Shown here: positions 11,559-22,539 of the stretch, piece by piece
Position numbering within the stretch: the first letter of the stretch is position 1
Layout of the letters: the number at the start of each line of letters is the position of its first letter
From: Paramacrobiotus metropolitanus
Taxonomy: Eukaryota; Tardigrada; Eutardigrada; Parachela; Macrobiotidae
Length of the DNA: 64,000 nucleotides
Assembly: GCF_019649055.1 (NCBI RefSeq)
Contig: NW_026570277.1
Location: 62,001 to 126,000 of the forward strand
Reading direction: 5' to 3'
Translations under genes and position numbers: made by a program
The notes under the pieces: generated by a model
Database searches by the model: none
What the model was told of the DNA's origin: nothing
What the model saw: only the letters and a program-made list of their open reading frames with translations

Positions 11559-14500
11559 ATGGGATTAAAATGGACGGTGATCGTGGCGGTATGCCTGGGC
11601 GCCATGATGGACGAATACCTGTACCAAATCCCGGCAGCCTTATCCGGGCAGTTCCGCAATTCCACCGCCTGTCAGTCGGTGTACAAACTCCTCCAGGAGG
11701 GACGTCTCCGGAAGGGGAAATTCGGCCGTCTGGAGACCGTCCCCAGTGAGCCGGTGACCCTCCTCCCGGTCCACCACACCGCCACCACCTCCACCGGCCG
11801 TACCCGCAAGCGTCACGACTACCGTCACCGCCCCACCACCGCGGAATGGGGACAGTCCCGGGATTTCCGGGCGGGAACGCCGGAGCGGGAAAAATCCCGC
11901 CGGGAGACCCCGAAATGGGAGGAATTCCGAGAGACGACCGAAGACCCGGAAGATAGGCGGGAGGATTTTAAGGCCGCGTTTACTAAGCGGTATCGTACCA
12001 CGAGCACGACGCCGGCAGAGGAACAGGAGGGCGGAGAGTGGGCGGAGATTAAGGAGTCGGATTTGTTGGCTATGGACCGGGAGATTGAAGAGGCGGATAA
12101 TGATCCGTGCCTGCATTTTGGACCGCTGCGGTATAACCTGCTGTACGCGGTGCCCGCCCTAGCGACGGCGGTCACGGCGCCGTTTTATCAGTGGGTGCTG
12201 CGGCGGTTTGGCACGGCGACGGTGTGCGTGGTGACGTATGCGCTATCGTTTATGGCAGTGTAAGTTGCTTAAATAATTTTGTTCTCGAAATAACGCATAG
12301 AAGTAATTTTACTTTAGTAACCTGTTTTATACGTAAACTAATCCTTGTAAGAAGTGGATAATCAGAAATACTATAAAGAATGCAATAAAACTTTATCAAA
12401 CAACATCATTCTTATCAAACCACTGTGTAAACGATTTTAACCGTACTATCTGTACGAGCGTTAAATCACGGCATACAGTAGTTATAGTTTTACTGATAAA
12501 ACCTTCTATGTTTAGCGTTTCAAGAATAGTTATTAGCTGAAATTAATTAACAGAACTATAACAGGAATTTTGAAAAAAATAGCTTAATAATTATTATTAT
12601 AATTTTACTTGTCATAATAAAAATTTTATAACTACAATGTTGGATCGCTTAAAATTATTAATTACGATCCGTATTCATCTTAATACGATACTTTATATAC
12701 GAACCAAAGAAGTCGCGATACCCGGATTATCAGTCAGCGGCTGCAATATTGTTGAGAAGTTGCTGGCAATTTATTGCAGCGTTGATAATGATTCTACAGT
12801 TTTCGATTCGTTCGTTGGATCGTTGAATTAATAATCATTATGTCATGCATCACAGGGTGGCAATGGCTATTGGCAGTCAACTTTCCATTTCAAAAGCGCT
12901 GACCACGATGCTGGTGGCTCGAGCTGTTCAAGGTTAGCGAATCAGACAGAGTTATCGCAAATAAAATCAGTCAAATATAATTAAAACCCGTAAATTAAAT
13001 TCAGTTATTAGTACGAGTGTTACAAAAAAAAACCTCTTATTAATTTTCTATCACGGCATGCAGGTATCACGCGCGGTCTCAACTTCAGCGCCGCCCTGCG
13101 CATTTTATCCAAGACATCGGTCCACTACGAGGATTCCCTGTACATCACCGGTCTGATTCTCTTTTACGACATCGGCGGAGCGTTGACCTTTTGGATCACC
13201 GGCTCCCTGGGCAGTCGCATCGGGCTGACCGCCACCCTGTGGGTGGACGTGGCGGTAGCTTGTATTTCCTTCGTCCCGGCGATTATTCTCTGTGTATCGC
13301 TCCGCCGCAATGAGAAACGCGATCAGATGGCGGCGCTTGTGCAGACGGAGATCTTCCAGGATTCTCTCAACTGGCGCAAGGCACTTAGCCGACAGAATGC
13401 TCCAGCGTCCTATTGGTGGCTGATCGGGTTCTCCGTGTTTTTCGTGGGGTGTATACAGATTTTTATCGCGAACGCGCCTCAAATGATACAGGTACGTTGC
13501 AGTCAGTGCCGGCATTTTATTCGGAAATTCGGGTGTTCACAAAATCGATAAAATCAATAAAAAATCAGTTGGGCAACGATTAAGACAGTTGACACAAATA
13601 CGATTAAAAACGTTTATTTTAAATCAAAATATGAACGCGACTGTTTTAATCAGGGGTTGCATACACCTACTGTACATGTATATGCAAACAAAAAATTAGA
13701 TAAATCATATTTAATTATGTAGGTATGTTCAATCAAGTTAAAAAAGAAAAAAGCAGAAAAGGTTTGAGTTAAAAAAGTATACAAGTACCGATATAAGTTA
13801 GATTATGTATACATTTATGCATGTACAAAATTTTAATTGTTGTTGACTTGTTGTACGAGTATTGCAATGGGCCCTTGTGAAATAATGGGTTAATGGTTTG
13901 ATTTACATAAAAAATTTTGCTTTTGATTGAAAAATATAAGAAAATGCTGTAATTATTATTTTAGTGCGCTGCACGCAGTGCCACTACTTAATATTATTTA
14001 CTTCAAATCAGTTTAATAAGCACTTAAATATTTTTCGGTAGAAAAGCTGCTTCCGGTAACAGATTAAGTAATTCTTTTAAAAATTTCTCCGTTACAGGAC
14101 TTGGGCTATACTGAAAATCAAGCCAGTTACGCCATCGGCTTGATTTATTTCACCGGCTTCTTACTGCCGATCTTTGCCTTCTTGGTGGATTACTGGGACC
14201 GAAAAGATCTGTGGATCGCCGTCACCGCCGGACTCCTGCTGCTCGGCTTCTCCTTTATGTACCTGCTGAAATCCCTGTCGCTGTTATGCTTCTTCATGGG
14301 CACCGCCTTCGCCATGCAGTACATTCTCATCCCAGCCTGCGTGGCCCGCAGCGTCCCCAACGCTAGCTTCAAGTCGGCCATGGACTGCCTGATGGCCGTG
14401 ACGAATGCCGGGATCGCCGTGCTAACCGTGGGTACCGGCTCCGTCTTACAGGTACACAATGGTATAATATAACATCCAGTTACTTAATTCACTAGGGTAA

Positions 14501-15559
14501 AGAAGCAGGTGCAGTATTAGTGACCAGCTATAGGAGCTATCGGTACATGTACATAAAATAGTTCACCATGTACCGAATGTAGGTATTAACAGTTTCCAAA
14601 ATACATATTCTTCGATGTTCCTCACATTAGAACGTATTCGATTTTTTTGCTGCACTGATATGCAAAAAACACTCTAGTGTGCGGCTACTTGAACAATTTA
14701 CCGCTGCCGGATATCGTAAAGTTTTATTCGAGCATAATTTTTTTTATTTTTTTGCTGTACTTTTATCACAGTACATTTGTCTACTGCCATTTTTGTTTTG
14801 CAATCTATTTTCGCAGCACATTATGTTGCTTACCGCAAATATCTTTATTTGAATACAATAACCAAATTTGCGAATAATAAAGTTGGTTTCAAGAAATACA
14901 TGCATAAGAGCTTGGAGTAAATTATTTTTCCTGTAGACTGGCAGATGTTTATTCTGCAAGTTCGTTTAACAAACGCGTTTAGGATCAGAAAAAGAATTGA
15001 AGCGGTAATTCACGCACACCGGTTAAAGTAAAGGAACTGTGGTTAATTTGTCCAGATATTTTCCGGGTATCTCCGCGATGCTTGGGGCAAATTCCTCCTG
15101 GTGGACACCACCATGGCCATTATCGCCGCTATCATGGTCATCATGGTCCTACTATTCGACAGCCGTCTGGGCGGCCGGATGCGACAGCGCAATCCTGAAC
15201 ACCCGCGCGCGCTGACCATGATGAACGACACCGTCGGCAAACTGAACTGTATGGGCCACCGCGAGCCGCACCCCCCGCCGCCACCGCGCTCCGAACCGCC
15301 CATCGCCATCCGTCCACAACCGACCCGCCTGGTCCAACGCCCCGGTATCCAGCCGGAGCACGCCCACATTGTTGACCATCCGCCGCCCCCGCCCAGCTAC
15401 GACGCGGCCATGCTGCCCAAAGAGGAAGAAAAGTTTGGGATCCTGCGCAACCCAGCAGGGGGCCGGTCGTACGCCACCATTGGACGACCGGGACGAGCGC
15501 TGTCGCAGTCGTCCCGGAGCGATTCCACTTCCAGCCGCCGCTCGCAGTATGGTATATAA
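11559..15559 (+). CDS. MFSD1-like transporter, copy 3, with charged loop insertion and proline-rich tail
   Basis: Five exons, 11559-12259, 12856-12932, 13064-13491, 14098-14451 and 15056-15559, give 687 residues with consistent phases. An in-frame ATG five codons upstream (11544) is possible; the chosen start matches the short N-termini of copies 1 and 2. TM1 ends DEYLYQIPAAL, corresponding to YDEPSAL. Residues about 45-180, between TM1 and TM2, form a hydrophilic insertion rich in Arg, Glu, Asp and Thr, absent from the other copies. After TM12 comes a tail of about 125 residues with two polyproline runs and a PPSY motif (a WW-domain ligand form), then Ser/Arg-rich sequence. The core keeps the MFS twelve-helix plan and a DYWDRKDLW loop. 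Intron positions differ from copies 1-2, so it is an older or remodelled paralogue. Function is unknown. Confidence 0.75.
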
Positions 15560-16268
15560 TTTCTGATATTTCACGGACTGTCTATTGTCAACTGTATTCT
15601 TAATTCATAAACGCAGTCATATGCCACTCTGTCCTGTACAACAGAGGTTGATTTTTGACACCTCTGATTGTTTCGTCGACGTTGCGTTGTGTTTTGTGTT
15701 TTCCCGTTTTGCTGCTATTGCACTAGCTCCATCTGTCCATCATTTCATTCGTACCGGAGCGCACCGAAGGTCCTTCTAAACGAAAAATGTGTGTCAGTCT
15801 GTCGGTTACGGAAGTAAAGATTGACGCCATATAAGAAAGTAAAAAACGAAATCCTACAGTAGATTTGCATAACTGTATAACAGTCCTTGTGACGTCGGCG
15901 CAGAGCGGGAAAGTCCCGTATTCGGTTCCAGTGTAGTGTCAATCGCAGTGCAATGCAGTGTCTTTATAAGTTTATATTGCCGACAGAAGCAATTTGTGCT
16001 TAATCACAGTCAGTACTAGCTGCAAAATGTCAAAGTTATCTCGCTTGTCTGCATTTCCACCTGGGGATTGGGTAATATAGCCGAGTTAGCATTATACCCT
16101 TGGGCTTGGGGGTATCCGTAGCTAAGAATTATATTGACCCGTGCCGTGACTTTTTGTTATTTTACGCCCTGCCAAATCCAGGTAAAATATGACATCATGT
16201 TATGGGCTAAACCAGTTTTGTGAAAAGAAGGATCAGTAGTTTAACTCCCATCTTGAATACTTAAATGT
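15560..16268. other. spacer after the transporter array
   Basis: About 700 bases with no gene recognised. Short ORFs lack motifs. It leads into the inverted-repeat element starting at 16269. Confidence 0.5.
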
Positions 16269-16359
16269 GTACGAGGCGAGCGGCAACTCTTTCCCATCGC
16301 TTTAGTAAATTACCTCACTTTCCCTGCTGCATCTTACCCGTGTGCAGGCGCTCACGTGA
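16269..16359 (+). repeat. left 91-bp terminal inverted repeat
   Basis: Pairs with 16936-17026 at about 96% identity. Contains the internal landmarks TTTAGTAAATTAC and CTGCTGCATCTTACCCG, both found reversed in the partner. Confidence 0.85.
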
Positions 16360-16935
16360 TACTTGATTTCAGCCGTTTCACGTCTAAACCGGTTTGCGGC
16401 TATAGTTGATTATGCAAACTGATAAAGAATATAGAGAAGAGCACGGCAGGCGAGATTTTATCGCCGGCTCAGTAAGCGCTGATCAGTGATCACAATGGAT
16501 ACGTAACGGCTTGGACTGCTACTCAGTAACGGCTTGGACTGAAAGGCCTGTGATGTCCGCAGCACCAATCGTGCCAAATGGAAGGAGACAGGGAGATCAG
16601 TCGAAGCAGAGGATTGGCGCCTTCCCTAGAGATGTGCTTGCTGTCTACCTGTTTAGAATTCTCTTAGTCTGGTTCTGTTGAACGTCTTGCTCTGCCCGAG
16701 CCGGTTAGCGCCATTGCGCGTTAAATAAAGCTGGCGCTCGCGTTTGCGAGCTGCTGCATACGATCTGTCTGTTGCAGTGTTATAGCCTCCATTGTAACTC
16801 TGCGTGAATGAATTACCGTACTTTGCACAAAATGTTCTGTCTGTCACCTGATTAATGCATTGCTGAACATGTAAACCGAGCCGTTTTCGAAACAACTAGC
16901 CGCATAAAGCAATCGCAAAGTACCGGCTGTGTTTT

Positions 16936-17026
16936 TCACGTGAGCGCCTGCACACGGGTAAGATGCAGCAGGCAAAGTGATGTAATTTACTAAAGCGATG
17001 GGAAAAAGTTGCCGCTTGCCTCGTAC
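16936..17026 (-). repeat. right 91-bp terminal inverted repeat
   Basis: Reverse complement of 16269-16359 apart from four single-base differences, with no gaps. Confidence 0.85.
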
Positions 17027-17184
17027 TTAAGATTTCTACAATTGTGCCAAAAAAAGCTGAAAAACGGAAAATCGACTGCTTTTTTAAGAAAATTCACATC
17101 AATTTTTTTATTGGTGCAGATTCTATAGCTACCATCATATAAAAACTTCGTAGACGTCAACGTAAGTACATGTACTGGTGTCAT

Positions 17185-17694
17185 TTATTTTACCAGTGCG
17201 CTGTCGTGCATTTTTCGGGTTCCTTGCAGGCAAAAACTCGGATTTACACTCAAAGGAACGGCGTGCATCAGGTTAAAAGGTTTCCTGTTGTATTGACTGA
17301 GCATGTCTAGTGCATACCTGTCGTATGGATGCAATAATATGCCTGGTGTCAGAATTTCAGAGAAACAGGTGCTTAGGCTTTTTTTCCGAACGCTGTACTT
17401 AACTAAGATAATATTGCTTAAAAATTCCTGCCAGATATCCAGGAAAAACAGTTTCTGGTTTAACTCGGTGTCGCCAATGGTAGCTGTATGGCAGACGTGC
17501 ATAAACGCAAGTGACAAACCGTTGACTTGTACTTGTAACCTGTTGAAGTTTGGTCGGGCCCGATGTATTTTGACAGTGTTTCCTTGTGCGGACATTGAAT
17601 AGTCAAAGAGTGTATCGAAAAGAATTCCAACGCTGCCGAGTTTGCAAACAATAATTTTAACTGAGCCTTTTGCTACCGTAAAAACAATATGCAA
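17185..17694 (-). CDS. unrecognised protein, 169 residues, possible single-exon gene or exon
   Basis: An uninterrupted reading frame ending LMHAVPLSVNPS, then QGTRKMHDSALVK. I recognise no domain, signal peptide or membrane helix. Support for coding comes from a diverged second copy at about 18340-18830 that keeps LMQAVPLSV and RKMHDSA in the same reading frame while the DNA has changed, although that copy has frame breaks. The flank at 17050-17110 is also shared with 18330-18390, so the duplicated unit is larger than the ORF. It could be an exon of a longer gene or a transposon-encoded protein. The start at 17694 is only the first ATG. Confidence 0.4.
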   Translation of the reverse strand: MHIVFTVAKGSVKIIVCKLGSVGILFDTLFDYSMSAQGNTVKIHRARPNFNRLQVQVNGLSLAFMHVCHTATIGDTELNQKLFFLDIWQEFLSNIILVKYSVRKKSLSTCFSEILTPGILLHPYDRYALDMLSQYNRKPFNLMHAVPLSVNPSFCLQGTRKMHDSALVK

Positions 17695-17699
17695 CGGTT

Positions 17700-18073
17700 G
17701 TCAGCTGTCACAGCGGAGCAAATGCAACCTGGGCGAACAGAATCATGCCAACCTTCTGGGGCAAGATCGCCATGGAGATCGAAACATTCATGCTGACAAG
17801 ATGTCACTGTATGCCACAAACTGTGCAATATACGCACCACAAAGAATTTTCCAAGCATCATAATGCACAAAGTGTATTATATACACATTGTATATTATGG
17901 TGGTTGAAAAATGCTTTCGGGTTCCCGGGACTCCATACCAGCGAACCACTACCGGCGAAGTAATTCCACCTGAACCACATGAAACTGACATTGTTGCAAT
18001 AAATTTAAGAGGACAACTCACCCTTAAACTTGTTGAAACGAGTTATATTGTCGTTGGGGAGGCCGAAAAGTAA
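17700..18073 (+). pseudogene. unrecognised coding fragment, copy C (one in-frame stop)
   Basis: One frame runs through a hydrophilic segment (GDRNIHADKMSLYATN), a stop at 17861-17863, then MVVEKCFRVPGTPYQ and EPHETDIVAINLR to a stop at about 18073. The second half matches a segment at 20065-20215 at both DNA and protein level (KCF, ExxETDIV, LR, VG). I recognise no family. The internal stop may mean decay, or that the real start is the Met at 17888. It lies head-to-head with the leftward ORF at 17185-17694. Confidence 0.35.
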
Positions 18074-18339
18074 GAATTGTAAGAATTCCTACAAGTACTG
18101 TACGTACCAAGCTGAAATACCGAAAAGCTAGCTGAAATACTTGTAGCAAAAAAATCAAGTTAGGTCAGTGGGCGTTAATTCACGTTAACCACTGCACTCC
18201 GGTATGCAGTTTACCAGATTGTGCATTTATGTAGTTACTAAGTTTCTAGTTACGAGCTTGTTTTGCTGCTTGTGCGAGCTTGGCTGTTAATATAAAATTA
18301 TTTTAACTGTTATAAAACTTGGCTGCCGAGTAAGTATAA
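18074..18339. other. short spacer, nothing recognised
   Basis: AT-rich sequence between two repeat units. It contains two near-identical short repeats (GCTGAAATAC at about 18110 and 18131). Confidence 0.4.
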
Positions 18340-18830
18340 AAAAAATCGACCGCTTTTTAAGAAATTTTATCTTTACATCGGGGCAGGCGCCTTATTATTA
18401 GTAAAACAATCGTTTTTTGTACATTAACGTTAGTCGGTAATTTATTTACACCAAAATGCGCTGTCATGCATTTTTCTGATTCCTTGCCGGTGAATACTTG
18501 GAGGTACAGATACACTCAAAGGAACTGCTTGCATCAGATTTTTTGTTGTAGTGACTGCGCACGTAGGCACTCGTATGAAGTGGCTGCCGGTCTTATTAAT
18601 GCAGTTATGTACCCGATGTCAGTGCTCTCCACGGAAGTTTGTACGGGGAATCCGGGAATGGTACACTTAAAGTGAGATAACAATTATTTAAAATGTCTGC
18701 CGTCAGAAATCCAGGAAAGCAAGCACGTATGTCTATCTCAAGGTCACTCATGTTAACTAAATTGTAGACGTACATAAATGCATTGGCAAACTTTTGCTTT
18801 GAAACCTGTTGAAATTTGATATACCGTAAG
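18340..18830 (-). pseudogene. degenerate copy of the 17185-17694 unit
   Basis: Direct repeat of about 17050-17600. The block starting aaaaatcgac and the block cgctgtc.tgcatttttc..gattccttgc are both present. On the minus strand it encodes LMQAVPLSV then QGIRKMHDSAF, parallel to the first copy, but upstream of LMQ the matching frame shifts (SYECLRAQS lies in another frame), so it cannot make the full protein. Read as a decayed paralogue. Confidence 0.5.
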
Positions 18831-18838
18831 CCTCATTG

Positions 18839-18912
18839 GCCCTTATACATATTTTGACGACGTTTCTCCCCGATATGACCGATATCTGGGAGAATTGGCA
18901 ATATGTATAAGG
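18839..18912. repeat. small inverted repeat, CCCTTATACATATT arms
   Basis: The sequence at about 18839-18852 is repeated in inverted form at about 18899-18912, with roughly 46 bases between, including a GATATGACCGATATC-like inner palindrome. Possibly the tip of a small MITE. Confidence 0.4.
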
Positions 18913-19111
18913 GGATATCGTATCGCTATGCTTGTAGCTGTGATCTTTACCTTTTTATAGGTGTGACTACAGTTACAACCGGTGAAAAGTATGAACCGGT
19001 ATGTGTGGTAAACTTCGCATGAGCACGATTTGTCTACATAGTACATACGCCGTGACAGCGTGACCGCTTGTCTGCGTGAACGACAGCATGTCTGTAGTTC
19101 GTTACACGGAG

Positions 19112-19163
19112 ACACGGGATGTACAGGAACAGGGCACATGCCCTGTTCCTGTACATCCCGTGT
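19112..19163. repeat. perfect hairpin, 24-bp arms and 4-base loop
   Basis: Arm 19112-19135 (starts ACACGGGATGTACAGG) is the exact reverse complement of 19140-19163, with loop ACAT. No T-run or polyadenylation signal makes it a terminator. No gene surrounds it. Function unknown. Confidence 0.8.
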
Positions 19164-19714
19164 TCACCTGAGCCGCTGACCATTCAAGTTCCAGATTTTA
19201 AGAAGGACTTCATGAATTGCATGCAGCACTGTGACTCCCAGTAAGTTGAACATATCCACATAGGCGTTTCACTTCAGAAGCGCAAGCAAGTTCATTGCAG
19301 AACAATTCAGAATCCTAGTGAACGGTGAAATAGATTCATAACATTACATAACTATTGATAACACGACATAATTAATTTTTGCTTTTTAATTCTTGTATGA
19401 CTCTGCAAGGGTGTCTTTTTTTTCTTTTTTATTATTTTTTTAAAATTACGTGCTAAATAGGAATAAAGCGATTTGGGAAACGGTAGCTGAGGTGTAGCAG
19501 CTGCAAGCACTGCAATGCATTTTTATCGAAGATCTGCACTGAATTTTTTCTTAGTTAAGGAACCGGCTTGCTCGGATCAGTAAAAAAGTTCATATTTCCA
19601 GAAAAACCAGCGATAAAAATATCTGGCAACGTTATCCGAATTTTCTATTTGTTTGTACGAGTATAATTCCTATGTTAAATTCCTATGTTATAACCTTATT
19701 CCCAACATGTTGTT
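19164..19714. other. spacer, nothing recognised
   Basis: AT-rich sequence with a T-rich run near 19405-19440. No ORF with motif support. Confidence 0.4.
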
Positions 19715-20220
19715 ATGACAGAATGGCGAAAACCGGTCAATCTTCATGGCTGGAAGCCGGACGGCTGCATGGAGGGGAGAACACCCCTTGACAGCAGAGT
19801 AATCAAGAAGAACAACGGCAGAGAGTACCTGGCGATTGTCGAAGAGTGTATCAATGTTGGTACATTCGTCTACCATGGCTAGGTACTCGCTTCTGTTAAC
19901 AGGAGCGGCAAGACCAGTGGGTTTGCAGTATATTGTCTATTTTGGTGACGCCTTTTGTGATTATACGAGCAGAAGAACGCACGGTTGCGTGTATCTGTGC
20001 ATATAAGCCGGGCAGACCAACCGGAAACGTTCACATTGCAGCGCGATGAGTGTCATATTGTGCATTCTAATGCCTGGAAAGTGTTTTGGGGTTACAGAAT
20101 TGCAGTCCCAGTGGAACATTACGTGGAAAACTGTTTTTAGCGGAGCCAAATGAGACGGACATCGTTCCAGCAGAGTTACGGGATGCTTTCGCTAGAACGT
20201 TTATCTTGGTCGGCTAGGAG
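19715..20220 (+). pseudogene. unrecognised decayed coding fragment, copy D
   Basis: Short good-looking frames in several phases: SRVIKKNNGREYLAIVEEC near 19795-19850, KCFGVTELQSQWN near 20080-20120, and EPNETDIVPAELRDAF near 20140-20190. The last two align with copy C (17888-18073) but lie in different frames here, so at least one frameshift has occurred. No domain recognised. Taken as a pseudogene of the same unknown family. Confidence 0.35.
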
Positions 20221-20805
20221 GCTACGCATTCCTATAAGCCATGCCTCCTGTTTGACAACATGTGGTATGGCGTGTAGGAATGCTTAGAATCCTAGTGCTG
20301 AAATCTCCCTGGTTTCAACTCTGCTTACGTCGGAAAAAAAAACTGAAAAGACACTAACCCTTCTCGAGAATTAATTTTTTTAAACAATCACTACCGCATT
20401 TTAGGTAGGAGTATTCTGCATATTTTACAGTACTTACACTGACTTACAGAATAGTGAACTCCTCGCAAATGTTTCGCTTTAATTCTTTTGAGGGAAGGCC
20501 AAAAAAAGATCCCCTCGCATTGTCATAGTGTTCCCGCACAGCTGTACGAACGTTATGTTTACGTGTTTTAGATTTGGTATTTGTGTGCTCGTATTTTAAT
20601 GACGATAACATACAGTAAGCCGTGTTTAAGCGTGGTTATTTTTCCGAATTCTACAATGGAATTCTCCGGCGACAGTCAGCTTTCCAAAAAACACAGTTTT
20701 AAAGAGTCTTAACTGTTGCGGGAAGCATCATGCTGAACTATGTAAAAATGCGTTTGAAGAAGAACTTAACAGATTGCTTCTTCCTGTGATTTTTGTATAC
20801 TGAAT
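20221..20805. other. spacer, nothing recognised
   Basis: AT-rich region downstream of the leucine-rich-repeat gene (that gene runs leftwards). No supported gene. Confidence 0.5.
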
Positions 20806-22539
20806 CTAGCCGTTCTTTCCCAACATGGTCTCCCCAAATTTGTTATATCCATACGTTCTGCTGTTGTTTGAGTCAGAAAACTTGGTCTGGAAGCCGGATC
20901 GTTCCTGAATTGTATAGTTGCCGCAAGTCCATGTGTCAGAAATCGGCGCATTATCCTGGATTGCAGGGAACAAATTACGGATCCCCGGGATCCGCTGCAG
21001 ATAGTCGCGGATTGGTTTCGAAAAAAAATTCCGGAGGTTATTCAAAGACGAGCAGTGGCATTGTTCGTCATCCAAACAGAGAGGATTCCACTGCAAATTA
21101 AGCCCCGATCTCGAACCGGACGCTGAAAGACTGTCCAGGAAACGCTGCTCCACATCCGTCAGGTTATTTCCATCCAGGGAAACCCGCAGTATGTCGCGCA
21201 TGACAAACGGATGGCTCACGGAAAGTTCAGAGATTTTGTTGCGGGATAGGCTAATTACCTGCGAAAACAGTAAAAATTGTGGAACGACCGGTCTGAAGTT
21301 ATTGCTATATTTTGAAACGTTTTGCCGTGCAGACCATTGCAGAATGCTTTGTACTAATGGTAAGAAAAATAGCACAGTTGGTCACTGATTTCCGAATACT
21401 AATTTATTAATACGTACAACAGTACAAGGGTACAATGCATGCAAAATGATGAGAATTCTGATGAGTACTCGAGCTTGTGTACAAGCTCTATCAGGTATAT
21501 TATCAGTCTTCAATCGCATCTCACGAAGTACGAAGCACCCTTACAAATGTTGAATTCACAAACCGCTTTCATATGTCGGAACGGCGTGTGGTAGGCCACT
21601 GAGTTCAACGCAAAGGAGTATAAAACTAGAGCCGAAAAATTCTGGCAGCCGGAAAAAGCGCTCTTTGCAAAAACTGAGCATTGGGTTAAGCATGGCTCAT
21701 TGCTTGAGTACGTATCAAAGTTCTTCTTCAGTTGTATACATATTACATATATTTTTCGAATGTACGAGTTTTCAATAAAGTATTATATATTGCGATAAAC
21801 TGGTAGAGACAACTAGATTAATGGATCACTGTGCAAACGCGCATAGGCGGCATTGCTGCCTCTGAGGTTATGTAATTTGAGTGCGTTGCGCAGTATGTAA
21901 TACTCTCACTGCAATGTCAGCAGCCAGCGGCTCGAACACTGACCAGTCAAACGTCTTGAAATTATTGTCAGAAATATCCAAGAATCCTAACTGGTAAGAC
22001 GATGCGCTTCCGCTAACTGGTGCAAACGATTCAAACGCATCGAGTGCAATCGTCGACATTCGGTTGCGCTTCAGTTGCAAATATAGTAACGCAAAAAACC
22101 CCTCAAACGTATCCCGCGCAATGGTGGGCAGAAACGTATTCTGGATAAATAAAAGGACAACTCGTTTCTTGACATTGGTAAGAAAAGCGGCAATAGGAAA
22201 AGGCGGGTCATCGGACGTCATTGAAACACTCCCGATATCAAGACGCGTGATTTTGGGAAGCGATGGCAACGGATCAACTACCGGCAGAATATAGCGGGGA
22301 CTGCAGATTTCGAATTCCCATGGAAAAATGCCTATTTGCAGGAAATCAACATTAGTCGGAATGGCACTTAAATTATACACCGGTTGCCGGCATGAACAGC
22401 TCTGTTCACGTATTTCTGCAGTGCAAGTTGGTAAACCGTAAGACATCTGGAACTCTCTGCCCGGCATCTGAAACCCAAATGAACTGACACGAGTCCAAAA
22501 CAGCGTTACAAAAATTATGTTAATTAAAAGAGTGTTCAT
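20806..22539 (-). CDS. secreted leucine-rich-repeat protein
   Basis: Two exons, 22539-21910 and 21258-20806, joined in phase 0, give 360 residues. Residues 1-22 are a signal peptide (basic-free start, hydrophobic core, ending near SSFGF). A cysteine-rich N-cap (residues about 38-50, C..CSC) precedes leucine-rich repeats, visible as RLDIGSVSM, LYLQLKRNRMSTIALDAF, LGFLDISDNNFKTF and, across the splice, VISLSRNKISEL and RVSLDGNNLTDV. A cysteine cap (NPLCLDDEQCHC) follows. The intron falls exactly between two repeats. No transmembrane helix follows the C-cap, so it is probably secreted; ligand and role are unknown. The final 30 residues are Asn/Ser-rich. An extra exon inside the 651-base intron cannot be excluded but is not needed. 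Confidence 0.75.

Larger units (their letters stand above)
16269..17026. mobile_element. 758-bp non-autonomous element with 91-bp terminal inverted repeats
   Basis: The segments 16269-16359 and 16936-17026 are inverted copies of each other, 91 bases each with four mismatches by eye. Both begin GTACGAGGC and end at CACGTGA. The 577 bases between them hold no transposase-like ORF. TTAA occurs at both outer sides (16261-16264 and 17027-17030), but on the left four extra bases separate it from the repeat, so the target duplication is uncertain. This structure fits a MITE or foldback relic of a DNA transposon; the superfamily cannot be named. Confidence 0.75.

Noticed and set aside
16261-17030. 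piggyBac-type insertion with TTAA duplication
   Set aside because: TTAA is next to the right repeat but four bases away on the left, and the ends lack the usual piggyBac CCC start.
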